From assembly GCF_022458985.1 (NCBI RefSeq), contig NC_061781.1, forward strand, positions 16,585,001-16,649,000: 64,000 bases of DNA, given 5' to 3'. Shown one piece after another: positions 11,901-24,810 of the stretch. The notes beneath the pieces were generated by a model. It made no database searches, had not been told where the DNA came from, and worked only from the letters and a program-made list of their open reading frames with translations. Position numbers and translations under genes: made by a program. The stretch is from Mugil cephalus (Eukaryota; Chordata; Actinopteri; Mugiliformes; Mugilidae). Numbering within the stretch: position 1 is the first letter of the stretch; the number at the start of each line of letters is the position of its first letter.

Positions 11901-14900
11901 ATCTTCCAAATTAAGAAATCAGACTCTTCGTGCGAAGTTACGCCTTTAAGTATTTACAGTTAAAGTTTATCTATACTTGTTTTAAATATTAATATGTTCA
12001 GACAGGCTAATTAAATCATCTACTCAACACTTTTACATAAGAAAAATATACACCCAGAGCAAAATCCTTTGTTGGAGTGCAGTTGAAAATTAAATGGAAT
12101 TACTAACAATGGCAATTGCCGTAAGTATATCTTTGTGCCCCGGTCTTCTGTGGTTTTTGATGTCTTTGATGTTTGTTGGAGCCGTTTGTGTGTATGGCAC
12201 TGAGATGCTTCCATCTCCCCACAACTTTCTCAGTTATTGCCTAAATGTGTTGTGTAAATCTGCACAAGCATGTATGTTTCTCAGTGGGAGTATACGGTTG
12301 GGTTAGATTAGCACTCTCTGTTGGGAATTAGGGATCAAAGATGCGGATGCTCTGCGAAAATTGTGTATGCAAAAGTTTGCTTATTCTATTGACCTTGGCA
12401 TTACCTTCATGGTCCCATCTAGTACTCATTCATCCAGCTTACCACCTCTTAAATACACGTACACACACATATACTATTGTGTTTGATGAGTGGTACCTGA
12501 CTGTCTGCCTACTTGTCCCCAGGGCAGCTGATGCGGTTCTAACTGGCCATACAGAAAACATCATTGCCTTCCACATGAAAAACATCTCCAACAGCAAGGA
12601 CAAAGCTCACCTCCTCTTGGTAAAGACACACACACATGCCCATTTTATGGCACATAAATGCATACATATAGAGAACATCAAAAACATTATCTTGACTGTT
12701 GTAACTTTAACCAGTTTTGCTCTTCTCTCTTGAAGAACAATGCAGCAAACGTCCTACGAAACGACTCAAAGCCTCCCCAACAGCCCCTATCCCATGCCCA
12801 AGACCAGAGCCACCAGCCTGGATCCAAGCCGTCCTTACCTGGCATGACAGAGTCAGCCCCACCCCAGACTTCAAATCAAGGAAGCCAATCTGGTGTTCTT
12901 CCACAGGAAGGGCCATCTTCTGCTGTCATGGAAGCCAAAAATATTCCTGGCAGCAGCCCCAGTAACACTACACCCCCAGTTGACCAGACCCCTGTCACCC
13001 AACCTGAGGCAGGCCTCAACCCTCCAACATCGGTTGAAGGAGGGCAGGGTGGCGGCTCTGGTGGAGCAGGCCTGACACCCCAACAGCAACAACAACAACA
13101 GATAGCCCAGGAGCTTCTGAACATGGAGGCCAACACAGAGGGACTGTCCCAAGAACAGCTGGAACATCGGCAGCGCTCCCTGCAGACTTTGCGAGATATT
13201 CAGCGCATGCTGTTCCCTGATGACCGTGACGCCCCACAGCCTGGCCCCCCACAGTCTCATGGTGGACCTCATGATGGAGGTCCTGATGGTGCACCACGGA
13301 GGTCTGAGCAGGGCCCGCTACAGGCTATGATGGCACAATCTCAGAGCCTCGGACCACCAGGTGGACCAGGAGGACCCCGTCCACAAGGTCCACCCTTTGG
13401 TCTATCTCATGGTCCCAGGGAGATGCCCCCATTTCCACAAGATGAAATGGGCCCACATATGGGAGGTCCAGGTGGCTGTGGAGACAGTGATCAGATGACC
13501 CCAGAACAGGTGGCTTGGTTAAAGCTACAGCAAGAGTTTTATGAAGAGAAGAGGAAGAAACAAGAAATGCAACACCGGCCACTTCCTCCAGATATGATGA
13601 TGCACCCCCATGGTCCACGTGGTATGATGCGAGGACCCCCGCCTCCGTACCAGATGGGCCCAGGAGAGATGTGGGGAGGACCAGGTGGTCCACCAGAGCA
13701 CTATCAGGAGCGGATGGGAATGGGCCCAGGCCCCAGGGGCATGCCCCCACATATGCAGAGGATGCCTGGATTCTCTGGTATGATGAATCCTGAGATGGAG
13801 GGACCCCCAAGGCCTGGAATGGGCTGGCCTGATGATATGCCTCCACGGATGGGAGAAGCAAGAGGCTTCCCTGGAGGACCTGGGGGAATGTTTCCTGGTC
13901 CAGGGGCTCGTGGAGAACGTTTTCCAAACCCTCAGTCAGTCCAAGAAGCAATGTTTCACCAAGGAATGGGTGGAGAGAAGGGCATCCCTGCTGGGATGAT
14001 GATGGACATGCAAAGGATGATGGGGCACCAAAGAGGTGGAATGGAACCTGGAAATGGCATGGGTATGTTTCCCAGACTGCCTGTTGATGGCCCAATGAGC
14101 CCATCTTCAAGGCTCCAGGGAATGGGTGGCAGGGAAATGGGCCCCGAGTTTAGCATGGGGCCTGGCCCTGGGCCAGGACCTCATATGCACCCTTCCAAAC
14201 TACGAGATCCCCCTATGAATATGAGTCCTGATGAAATGTTGAGAATGAGAGGAGGTGGGGGACCTCCAATGGAGAATATGGGCCCACAAGGCAGGCCCAT
14301 GCAGGGTCCTCCCTTTCCTGAGCCGGCGCAGTCAGGTGACTTTCCTATGGGGCCTGGACGGCCCTACCCTGGGGGTCCTGGAGGAATGAGGGGTCCACAT
14401 GCAGACCAAGCCTTTGGTCCTGAGCACAGATCTACACCAACAGGAGGTAATGGTCGCATTAACCATCTCCCTTCTGCGGGTGGACCTACACAAGGTCAGA
14501 GAGGCCGCAAGCCAGCAGATCTGAATGTCCAAGGAGGGGGAAACTCCCCTAGTGTTAACCCCCTTAAGTCCCCTCCTTTGAGGCAAGTGCAGTCCCCCAT
14601 GATGGGCTCTCCCTCGGGAAACCTTAAATCCCCTCAAACACCGTCCCAACTTGCTGGCATGCTCACTGGTCCCACAGGCCCCAGTGCTCCTCCAGCTCCT
14701 CAAGCTTCTGCACCAATGAAGTCTCCCCACTCCATGATGGGTTCAGCAGGTGCCTCTCCTGTTCATATGAGGTCTCCTTCTCTTCCTAACCCCTCTCCAG
14801 GATGGGCCTCTTCACCAAAACCACCCATGCAAAGTCCTGGAGTACCGCCTCAGGGTGGCAAACCTCCTCTAAGTATCACCTCACCAAACATGATGGGGGG

Positions 14901-16823
14901 CATGGAGCAAGGTACGTATATCTACATGTCTGTGCTCGTCAAGCCTTTGCTTCTTCCTTCAGTATTTGATTCCTTGTCTTTTTAAATGTATGTTTAATTA
15001 AAATAAATTCATGAATATTATTAGTTTTCTATCTCAGTAATAGGATTTCATGTAAAATATTTGATTTTGGTTTTCTGACCTTGAATACCATAGCTGATCT
15101 ATAAAACTGAATATAAAATAAAGGAGATGTGATGGCTTTCCATCAGGTGTATTTATCTTTCAAGTTAACTGCTGTCTGAGGGGTGGGGTTGGGTGATATG
15201 GTCCAGTGGCACCCTCTTGTGGCCACATGATTTAAGGGCCACATAATCTTACTGAGCCCTAAGTTCCTCACATATTGCACAGTATCACCGTTACTATTGT
15301 CATCAGAAATTAAAAAAAAAAAAAAAACTATTCCAAAGAATTAAAACTTTCTATTTCTGCCTTCTATTGTTCCTTTGTCATGTCATCCCCAGGTGGTAAT
15401 GGCCCTCCCTCAGCCCCTCCCTCATCAGGGGCTCCATCTGGTCCCATGTCCCTCCCAGGCAACGTCCCGTCTGGCAGTCCATACACCATACCCCCTGAAC
15501 CAACACTATCCCAGAACCCTCTCTCCATCATGATGTCACGCATGTCCAAGTTTGCAATGCCCAGCTCTACCCCACTTTACCATGATGCCATAAAGACTGT
15601 TGCCAGCTCTGATGATGACTCGCCTCCAGCTCGCTCCCCCAACCTGCCTTCCGTGAACAATAATGGTAGGACATCTCGAATATTTTCTATTTTGTTTTAT
15701 TTGTAGTTCAAATTGCTGATTTACAATTGTCTTCCCTCTTAACCAGTTCACTCAATATAAATTAACTGCTTTTCGGCTCACAGGTATGGCAATGAATCAC
15801 CAAGGCAACCCACGTATGATGGGACCTGGAAATGCTGGACCCATGCCTGCCCTCAGCCCCCTTGGTATGAATCCAATGGGATCACAGCCTCTCTCCCATG
15901 GCATGCCACCACAGATGCCCTCTCCCAATGCCCCTAACATGGGCCCAGGCATGATGCCCCATGGTATGATGATACCACCAAATCCCCAAGATCCCGGCAT
16001 GGCAAACCCTCAAATGATGCCCCAGGGACGCATGGGTTACCCTCACCGCAGCCAGGGATATCCCCTCACACAGTCCCCTTCCCAGCAAGGCCCCTTTTCC
16101 CCGCACAACGGTCCTGGTCCCCAAGGTTTTCCTGGCCACCCCATGGGCTTCCAGGGAGAGGGAGGACCTATGGGAGGACGGATGGGCAACATGCCTCATG
16201 GGGGAGGGAGTGATGGGGGTATGTGCAAGCCCAATACCCCTGGTGGGCCAGAATTCAACAACATGCAAGGTGGATTCAGTGAAGCAGATCTTCATGAGGT
16301 AATGCGGCCGGGAGCTTCTGGCATTCCTGAGTTTGACCTGTCCAGGATAATTCCTTCAGAGAAGCCCAGCCAGACTCTGTCATACTTCCCTCGAGGTGGA
16401 GGAGACAACCCCGGGGGGAAGCCACCACACCCATCTGGTTTTCCCATGCAGGGCATGATGGGCGATGGTCCACCAAGGATGGGGATGCCCATGCAGGGAA
16501 TGGGGGGGATGTCAGGGGGACCTGGTGGTGGAATGGGCCCTCAAGACATGCCAATGGGCAACCCTGGCCACAATTCGATGCGGCCACCAGGATTCATGGG
16601 CCAAGGCATGATGGGCCCCCAGCACAGGATGATGTCCCCTGGGGGTCCAGGAGGGATGATGCAGGGGAGACAAATGGCCCACCCAGGTCCTGGTGGGTCA
16701 CCTAACATGATGATGTCACTGCAGGGCATGGGCGGCCCCCCACAGCAGACAATGATGATGGGGGGTCAGATGAGGCCACGTGACATGGACATGGGGTTCA
16801 GTCCGGGCCCTGGAATGTTCTAA
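8862..16823 (+). CDS. bcl9: B-cell CLL/lymphoma 9 protein (BCL9), Wnt co-activator
   Basis: BCL9 is a nuclear scaffold that bridges beta-catenin and the PHD finger of Pygopus in TCF/LEF transcription complexes. Coding exons read from GT-AG sites in continuous phase: 8862-8908, 10968-11281, 11451-11558, 11687-11873, 12523-12619, 12736-14911, 15393-15665, 15784-16823. They total 1413 residues; human BCL9 is about 1426. HD1, the Pygopus contact, is at about residues 207-240 (VYVFTTEMANKAADAVLTG), split by the exon 4/5 junction. HD2, the beta-catenin helix, is at about 387-414 (SLQTLRDIQRMLFPDD). HD3 is at about 504-529 (TPEQVAWLKLQQEFYEEK). Conserved C-terminal blocks include SIMMSRMSKFAMPSSTPLYH in exon 7 and IPEFDLSRIIPSEKPSQTL near residue 1250. 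A Q7 run is at about 367-373, and long Gly/Pro/Met-rich stretches lie between the domains. The start chosen is M-H-S-N as in other BCL9 proteins; its Kozak context is weak. Exon 3 carries a motif I know from the paralogue BCL9L, but the remaining motifs and the neighbours indicate bcl9. Confidence 0.95.
15208..15224 (-). promoter_or_regulatory. CTCF-like motif in bcl9 intron 6
   Basis: On the minus strand it reads GGCCACAAGAGGGTGCC, close to the CTCF core CCAC.AG.GGGC/TGC. Match by eye only. Teleost repeats often carry such motifs, so binding is not established. Confidence 0.3.
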
Positions 16824-18095
16824 TCCAACACAAACCCTGAAAATGAACAGAATGGAGCTAACCAGTCACCTAGTAATGTCCTGTGGGAACTATTCCACTG
16901 GAGACTTGGACAGGCCCAGATTGGAGTACCTTTGCCACAAGAACATTTAATTTTGACTCATGAGCTTCAGAATGTATGGGATTGTTGTGCATCAATTTCG
17001 CAGAAACTGTTCATGTGTTTTTTGATTATCTGACTATAAAGATGACATCAAAGAGGAATCAACCTAACTAAAAGTCAGCGTGGAGATGCTACAGTATATG
17101 TCTACTTTTTTCAAACTCAAAAAACAAATTTGTCACACGAAAGTGGTATGGAACAAGAGAAAGGAAGAAGAATTTGTGCTTTGTGAAGACTTTAGTGGAA
17201 ATCCATCTTGTTTCTCGCTCCATTGTTTTGACTGTTTCTGTACAGTATATACGTGAGAGTGCGTCTGCGTGCTTGACAGATTGTATGTTTGTGTGGTATG
17301 TATGTATGTGTCTGTATGTATAGGCATTCTATCAGTGACCTCTCAACTCCTCTTACCCAACTTTCATTGGGGGAGGAACGCCCCCTAAAAATACTGTACT
17401 GTTTACCATTGGTGGGCTATTCAAATTTTAGTCTATTTTATTTCCTTTGTAACTCCAGTGTATAACAAACCAAACAATGACCTCATTAAGATAATAGTAT
17501 TATTAAAAAAGCACAAACATGGACCATCTGCAGAAAGCGTCTTCTTTCTCTAGTTTTACCATTGAGAACACCACATTAAGTGCGAGGATCCTGGCAGCTT
17601 TGCAGCACCATGATAATCTCCAGTCCATTTCAAGTTGTGGATGACATTTGACTTTGTGCTCCAAAACTTTCAGGACTCAACTTCCGCCAGCGTGAATAAT
17701 ATTGCTAATACCCAGATGTGCTATGTGTGTTCTTCTTGTTCCTGTTGTGTTCCTCTTTTGTTTTTTGACTCTTGTTGACTCTGGGTAATAATCATTCCCA
17801 CAGCAATAATCCCCCGATGGTCAGCAGAATGGGACAGGATTGGCTGAATGCCACAGCAGGTATGCCAGGTATTATAGAAATAGTGCTAGGTAGATCTGGT
17901 TAAATTTAGTCAGGCAGGTGTGGTGTCCAGAGTGAGACACGCGGAAATGTAAACACATACTGCTTACCATCCAGTTGACTTCCTCTCTTTTCTCTATTGT
18001 ATAAGCTTGTCATGTGTTTCTCCATTGGCTTTGGTGCAGAATAGCCTGCCGGGGCTGTGGTGATGGACTACAAATAAAAGATATTGTTTTGGTAT
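16824..18095 (+). other. bcl9: bcl9 3' UTR with likely poly(A) signal
   Basis: After the TAA stop at 16821-16823 there is non-coding sequence up to an AATAAA at 18073-18078, the best candidate poly(A) signal. It is followed at about 18110 by a GT-rich stretch as expected downstream of cleavage. The exact cleavage site is not known. Confidence 0.5.
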
Positions 18096-19530
18096 ATACA
18101 TGTTGTCTATGGAGTGTGTGTGGGTGTATGTGTCCACCTGGGTCTTGACTATTCACCTCTAGTCAGTCCTGTGGACACGGTCTCTGTCATTCTACATGTC
18201 AAACCAGCTGGAACAAGGAGAATGAGTCGCACTAAGATGCACTGATAAGTTTTCATTTTTATCGTAATATGCTATGAACTATTGTCAGAGGACACCACAC
18301 TTCCCGAATGGATGCATTTGCAGGTTTCTCTTATTTTTTTTTTGTTTTAAGTTGTTTGACTAGATGGAATAACACAGATATGGAGGGAGCCAAAAAGAAA
18401 GAACAGACTTAACCTTGATTAAAATGTGTTTTTATGTCTCATCAGTCCAAACCAAACATATTAACATTTCATACAGCAGCCTGAAGGAAACGGATTAGCT
18501 ACAAGGTGTGATATCGTGACACTCGGATCTATGTTAAGGTCATATATTCATGCATATAATACAGTGTGGTCTGACGGTAACGGCAAATAATGAACTGATG
18601 TTCTTCTGTGAAATACACTGAAGCAGAACATTCATGTAGTAACACACAATCTACACTCATTATTTATGAATGTTTGATACATTCTTCGTTTTCTCCTGAG
18701 AAAGGAAATTATTACTCTGAAATCAACCAGTCTGGCAGAATAACTGCATTAATGATCCGATACAAGTATTGAGACAACAACCTTTAAGATGTCCATGTTA
18801 AATGGCAACAGCTGTTTAAAATAACGAGGTAAAGGTTGATAATATTGCGCGTTTGTCTTTAAAATCTAAAAAGAGTAAAACCAACATGGACCTCACGTTA
18901 AAACAAATCTTTGCATTCGAAGCCCGATAACGATATAATTCACCTGCGCCGTCTCTAAAATCATTAAATGCGCATCCGGTAGCTCCAAGACATCAGTGAG
19001 GGACATGTCCCTTCATTACAAAGAGCATGGGTTTATTTTTTAAAGCAGTGGCACATACCATACATTGTTCATGTTCAGCGACCACAGAGCGCGGCCCCAA
19101 CAAATGCATAATTCAGTCGTCTTTGAGAACCAAGCCAAACATGTTCTATGTAAGAATGACGCTGGGTATTCGGGATTTGTTTTTGTAGACAATAACAAAG
19201 ACGGAATAACTTAGCTGAGCAACTCAAACAGAATAGAGGAGTGCATTCGGATACCTATTCCTCACAGAAGCACTTGTCTTCATTAAATTAACTTATATAA
19301 ATTTAAAACGCGGGCTGCCATGATTACGGAAAGAACACAGAATTGCAAACGATTCACAAAATTAAACGTTCTCCACAGGTGGCTAAACTTAGGCTGACAG
19401 GAAGGTGTAACGACCGATGGATTGATAAGTGAGGATGTAAAAAAAACAACAAAACAAAACCAAAAAAAAGAAAACATGATGTGTGCGCTTGTAATTTCAC
19501 AGGTGTTCACGTAAAGGTTTGTTGAGGGGT
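18096..19530. other. Convergent intergenic region and acp6 3' UTR
   Basis: Lies between the tail of bcl9 (+) and the stop codon of acp6 (-). No coding sequence is evident. The acp6 3' UTR must begin at 19530 and run downward; minus-strand AATAAA-like signals (TTTATT on the plus strand, for example near 19030) are possible ends but none stands out. The rest is AT-rich single-copy-looking DNA. Confidence 0.5.
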
Positions 19531-22500
19531 TCAGGGTTTCGTCGAGCCCTTGCTGCTGTTACAAAGTGACAGATAATGTTCAGAGCTGAGTGAGTGGGCT
19601 GAGATGACCTGTTTGAACTCCTGCAGGGGGCAGTAGACTCCACTACAACCTGGTATAAGTTGATCCTACAGGAAGGGAAAAAAGCAAATAAGACTTAAAA
19701 ACTAAAAAAAAAAAAAAAGTATGCAGATGAACTTCTAAACACATTCTCCCCCTTTACCTGTCCTGCATATGACACCTTAACAAAGGCCTCATTAGTCGCT
19801 TGCTTTTGGTGCAGCTCCAGAGTGATATCAGCAGCGTACGGTGGCCACCTCATGTCAAAGATCCCAAGGGCCATGAGACAGGGAATCAGAGTTGTGTCAT
19901 GCGCAGAGTACAGAAACAACTTCCTGTTTGAGAGAGCGATTCAAAAGGTGGATAGTTTAGAATCCGAACGCGGCCTGTGTGAGAGAAAGGTGTGTTCGTC
20001 CTGATGCGTCCAACCTGTTTGACTGTGAAGACGTGCTCTGTAGTGTCTTTTCAATGTTGTCCACAAGTGTGTGCAGGAGAGGTCCCACACACAGCTGCAG
20101 GTTCTCCCTGTCAGAGACAAAGAATCAAATGTTGAACTTGACACAACAGCGTGAGGAAAGTCTCACGTCTTATACTGTAGCCAGAGTTTCTGTGGTGGCT
20201 TCGTTTTTTTATCTCACCTCTTGCTGGGTTCGTAGACGTAGTACATCATGTCCACAGCTCTCCGTTCTACTTTCTCCCTCCAGGTGTCCAGCGCTGGTGG
20301 ACAGGGCAGGCCGTGTGTCTGTTAAGGACGCAGTTAGATTCAGCTATTTTATTCATTAAAAAAAAATAATTTTTTTTAATTATGTCTCTAGTCGTAAAAG
20401 GGGTGCCAATATTAAACCATTTCAAGTCTATGAGTGGATCTAGTTTCTGTTATAAAACATGCACTCTTGATATAATAATTGTCAATGTTCGTTGGTTTTT
20501 AGTATTCTGCTTTAAGTGGAGGAAAAATCCAATAATCTTTCTTGTTCAGCAGCGCACATTGTGCGCACATTCATACTTTATTTGTACATCTCAAAAAAAT
20601 GACCGTACCATTACACCTGATACTGTCTCTGTTCCAACAATTTCTTACACTAAGTGAATGAAAGGCGTTAATAGATTATATATGTAATTATGGCGCACGC
20701 TGTTTATAAAAGATATCTCTCCATCTTTAAACTCAAATCTTCCTCAGCCGCTCCCATTTTAACATCTTTTAAAAAATCTCAAAAACCTTCACGAACACGT
20801 TAAATAACGGTCAACATGCGAGGCTGCGGCTCCAGGCCGGGTCTTTGTAATAATCCCACGTGTCCTGATATCTCGCTGGTGACACCGAACGAAAAAAGTC
20901 ACATGAGTCACAGTGTGGTAGTGTCACCTCTCTGGCAACCATGTCATCCCTAATGAGGATGAAGTCGACGTGCTGGTGTGCAGCGATCCCCAATGCACTC
21001 TGGATGCTCTGCAGGTCTGCTGCAATGTCTGGCAGAGTGGACGACTCTGCCCAGCGGTGGCTGAAAAGAACACACACGGCGTCAGCCCCGGAACACAGAT
21101 GCGCCGCGACAGCCTGTCAAAGGCATCTCAACCCCGGCTTATAATTTTGCACAACACATTATTCAGGATTCCAGTCTTGGGTTGCGCCTGCATATCACGG
21201 TTTACACTTGATGGGACCCTGCGCCTGGTATGAAAATACACACTCCACGTACCTGCCAAGGATTTTGAGCAGCTTGCACCCGTGGTAGTTAGGGTACAGA
21301 ATTTCCGATTCCGCGTCCGTCGTCAATATAGGCACGGTTTCTTCGAGTAGAACAGAAAATTGGGAAAATAGATGAGACGAGATAGAGGGGAGAACAAAGA
21401 GCATCATGCGCATATGGGTCTCTGCTCTACCTTTTTGTTTTTGCTGAAAGAGCCCTGCAAGCAGGCACTTGGCAGATTCAATGGTCCTCACAATGTTAGT
21501 GGAGCGCACACTAAAAATGGAAAAAGAAAAAAAAAAAGAAAAATAGGTCACGGATGTCAGCCTGCTTTAAAACAGTAAAACATTTATGCAGATATTCTCT
21601 GTACCACACTTGTGAGCCCGATTCATCGCACTGTAAAGCGTTTGTGTTCTCGTGTGACACCTACTAGACCTCAGACGAGCTGAAGGTGGAGCTGAGGAAG
21701 GGTCTCTCCTCAATGTATCTCCTCCTCAGCCTCTCGCCCAGCTCGTACAGCTGCTGCATTCCCACTGTGGTCAGCTGACCGGGGTACGTGCCGCCCTGGA
21801 TGGATCAGATGAGATCAAGTCAGAACCGCAGACGTGGCTAACGGAGACACACACCTGAGGTCGCATGTGGGAATCCGTGGTTGAATGTGGTGCAAGCATG
21901 GCCACACTCCACGTTGTGGGATTTAGTTTTCTAAGCTAAATCCAGTGCAGCTAAACCCCTTTGGCGAAGCGGCTAATTCAGCGCAGGAAACGAATGTTTC
22001 CGCGGATGCAGCAGCTGGTAAATGGACACCGTGTCTCACTGAGAAGCTCCATATACAGTTAGGCGGAATTACAAAGAGGATCTGAATGCATGAACAAGAA
22101 GAAGAACTGTAACGACTCCTTTAGCCACTAGCGGGAGAAGCGCTAAGATGATTTGAGGCTGAAAATGAAAGTTAAGGACGTTTCCAAACTTTGATTCTGA
22201 TTTCACAGCTACGTAGCTAAAAAAAATCAATAACAATAACCACAGGGAACAATTTTATTGATCATTCTATTCCTGCAATGTCTCAGTAAGAGGTGAAGTA
22301 ACCTATATCAGATTAACCACTGTCTGGACAAGCTAAACGTGAACTCTGCCTTCATTTTAAACTACAGCACACACCTGGAAGTAACGACACTGTGTTGACA
22401 ATGTCCTAGTGGTGTTTACCTTGATTTTACATGTACTTATTTATGACCTCCCCTGAACGCCTGTTACAAAGAACAAACACAAGTACTAGTTTTAGTGTCT

Positions 22501-22978
22501 GACTGCATCCACAAAGCAAACCTACTCACCGTCAGCGTGTTTTTGCGGTAGCTGTCTTCTACAGGAGCCGGGGGCCTGGGGCCACCGTGAAGATCCGTCA
22601 CTACGTAGTTGATATCGGTGTGCGCAGGAGGCTCCAACAGCGTCGGCACCCACTGGGCCTTCAATGACACAATCGTGCCCACACAAAGAAGTGCACGTTT
22701 GTTAATCAAGGATATTGTGCAACCAGATCAGTTAAGGGGGGGATGTGGAAAGAGAGTTTTACCTCCAAAACGTCAGGTATTGACTTTAGAGGCGTTCGGG
22801 CTCCGTGCCTGAACAGGACCTGGACGAGTTTCAGTTTGTACGGTGAACTAGGGTCCGTGTCTGCAGGCAAGTAGCTGCAGGTCTGCTCGGGTTCGGTCTT
22901 CTGCTGTGACCACAGCATCGAGCCGAAAGCCACGGACACCGAACCGAACACGCTGGCCTTGCCCCAAAGATTCCTCAT
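19531..22978 (-). CDS. acp6: Lysophosphatidic acid phosphatase type 6 (ACP6)
   Basis: A histidine acid phosphatase that in mammals hydrolyses lysophosphatidic acid to monoacylglycerol and is mitochondrial. Coding exons in transcript order (plus-strand coordinates): 22763-22978, 22530-22658, 21665-21795, 21431-21510, 21253-21340, 20928-21060, 20218-20318, 20015-20107, 19758-19923, 19531-19665. All are joined in phase at GT-AG sites, giving 423 residues; human ACP6 is 428. The catalytic RHG motif is LFRHGARTP with nucleophile His58. The second catalytic motif is YSAHDTT with His332-Asp333. Other family blocks are [36 protein letters not shown] and ILYPNYHGC. The N-terminus ([20 protein letters not shown]) is basic then hydrophobic, compatible with a mitochondrial targeting or anchor segment. 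The start at 22978 lies 7 bases inside an exon that follows a splice acceptor; a longer open frame upstream runs through that acceptor and is rejected. Nothing appears broken. Confidence 0.94.
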
Positions 22979-23829
22979 GGCTGCACTGTGGACAAAACAG
23001 AGAAATCTGAATTCACTGCACATGCATTCACACTACTATTAAGAAAAAAAAACATCAACAACTAAAAAAACGACTAAAACCCAGTAGATCCATACTCAGA
23101 TCTCATGTTCATTTGAAAAGCCTGTAAATGATTTCACCTTTTTATCGCATAAATACATAATTTATCAGTATTTAAACTGATTTACCAATCAACTACGCCA
23201 TCAAGCCAAGTATGCAGCTTCTGATTATTTCAATTACTTTTTAATAATTATCATATTAAATTGGACATCACAGCTCTATTTTGTTCATTAGTAAATAAAA
23301 AAAAAGGAATAAAAATAGTTTAGCGTATACAGCATGTAAGAGGCTAATTGTTAACTTACCTTTCAGATGCAAAGTGCAGTAATGATGATAATGATGCAAT
23401 AGCTAAATTAACTATAGCAGCTAAAGTAAAGTGAAGTTAGCTTCTTAATAAAGCAAACTGAAGGCTCTGAATATTAGTGCTGGTTTTTGACCTTATAAAT
23501 AGTTACACGTGACTCACAAAACTAACCAACGATGCTCCATCTGACACCAGGGGTATCTTTTCCAGGGGGTGTAACGTTTCCTCAAATAGTCAGCGTAAAC
23601 TTTTCCCAATAAACTGATTAAATACTGTCGGATTTGGTCAATTCAAGATGTAGATAACCCGAGTTAGGAAATGCACGATGCTAACTGCAGGCAGTTACGA
23701 AAACAACCACCGGTATGTTAACTCTTTCCAAACTGGCCCGTCGCAAAATGATGACATAAAGTGTAACCTCCAGGTTCGTAGTCAGCTACGAGAATGATGT
23801 TCGCGTTAGTCACAAAGGTAACTGCTTAC

Positions 23830-23900
23830 CTGTTTTAACTGAAGATAAAGTGAAGTTCCGGTCTGGACAGAAACATGAGAGTCCACGTAAAAGTGTTAAA
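23830..23900 (-). other. acp6: Likely acp6 5' non-coding exon end
   Basis: On the minus strand an exon-like sequence ends at a GTAAGC donor (exon edge at 23830), upstream of the acceptor at 22986-22987 that precedes the acp6 ATG. The acp6 5' UTR is therefore probably split, with the promoter above about 23.9 kb. The upper limit is a guess. Confidence 0.45.
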
Positions 23901-24124
23901 GTCGTTTGTCATTCTGTGGCTCTTGCCACCGGTTAATGATAAAAAAAAAAACGAGAGCTCTCGGGAGGTGTAGTTAGTAACTACACCATTTACTGTAGAA
24001 GTAATTGTGATAGAGACGCACTGAGAACTACAGCTCCCAGAGTTCTCATTACCCTGGAGCTGTTGTTCTTCCTCGTTTTCACGATTCGCGGCGAGGAGAC
24101 GTGTGAAAGTGTGGCACTGCCCTC

Positions 24125-24728
24125 TATAGGACAGACTTAAACTTTATTCATCCACAAGGACCTGGTCACACTCACAGGAGACCAGCTGCACATAAAAAAT
24201 AAACAAATAAATAAAATCCTGGTCACAAGTAAAAAGAAAAAAATAAATAAAATATAAGGAAAAATCTAGTAAAATATAATAAAATAGTATAAGCAAAAAT
24301 GTACAAAATTAGGAAATGAACAAATGTACAAGAAATAGAGACATAAGTAAATATAGGAATGATAATAAGATGCAGTAATGTGCATTAATATTTATAGTAT
24401 GGAGTTATCTGTTGCAGAAAGGTGAGTCGTTGCACAGCTGGATAGAGTATGGTATGAAAGAAGTCCTGTAGCCTTCACTGTGAGAAATGAGCTCCGCTGT
24501 CCCTCTATAGTCTGGTGTAGCGGATGTGATGATGAAGAGCAGCTGGTCCAGTGTCCTCCTGTCCCTCACAGAGAGAAACATCTCCACCTCTCTGCCAGTA
24601 ATGTGAAACAACCTTTTGGATCAATTTGTCAATCCTGTTCATGTCCTTTTTTTTTTTTGCTGGTACTTCTCCCTCAACAAACCACAGCAAAGTACAAGGC
24701 ACTAACAACAACAGACTGCGTACAATAA
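24125..24728 (-). mobile_element. 3' end of CR1/L2-type LINE (ORF2 C-terminus, relic)
   Basis: Read on the minus strand, this encodes the degraded end of a non-LTR retrotransposon ORF2: QSVVVSALYFAVVC, then a stop where Trp is usual, then DMNRIDKLIQKV, VRDRRTLDQLLFIIT and YRTSFIPYSIQLCN. This matches the usual order of the region after the reverse transcriptase in L2/Rex-like fish LINEs. The 3' end is near 24125-24140. Frameshifts and stops make it inactive. Its 5' continuation lies next to it in inverted orientation (24739-24807). Confidence 0.65.
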
Positions 24729-24738
24729 AGGCCTGAGT

Positions 24739-24807
24739 AGACTCTACTTCTCGAGGAAGCTCAGGTCTTTTAATGTATGCAACAAGTTCCTGTATACTTT
24801 ATATCAA
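24739..24807 (+). mobile_element. Inverted 5' piece of the same LINE
   Basis: On the plus strand this reads RLYFSRKLRSFNVCNKFLYT followed by LYQ. In L2/Rex-like LINEs this segment directly precedes QSVV.S.LYFAVVCWG, which lies on the opposite strand just to the left. Together they form one element with its 5' part flipped. Confidence 0.6.
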
Positions 24808-24810
24808 TAG

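Noticed and set aside
13325-14110. 261-codon open frame antisense to bcl9 exon 6
   Set aside because: It mirrors the Gly/Pro/Met-rich coding strand, whose composition makes the opposite strand poor in stops. No domain is seen.
22979-23023. Upstream in-frame start for acp6 adding 15 residues
   Set aside because: The frame crosses a good splice acceptor (TTGTCCACAG) and those codons would be intronic.
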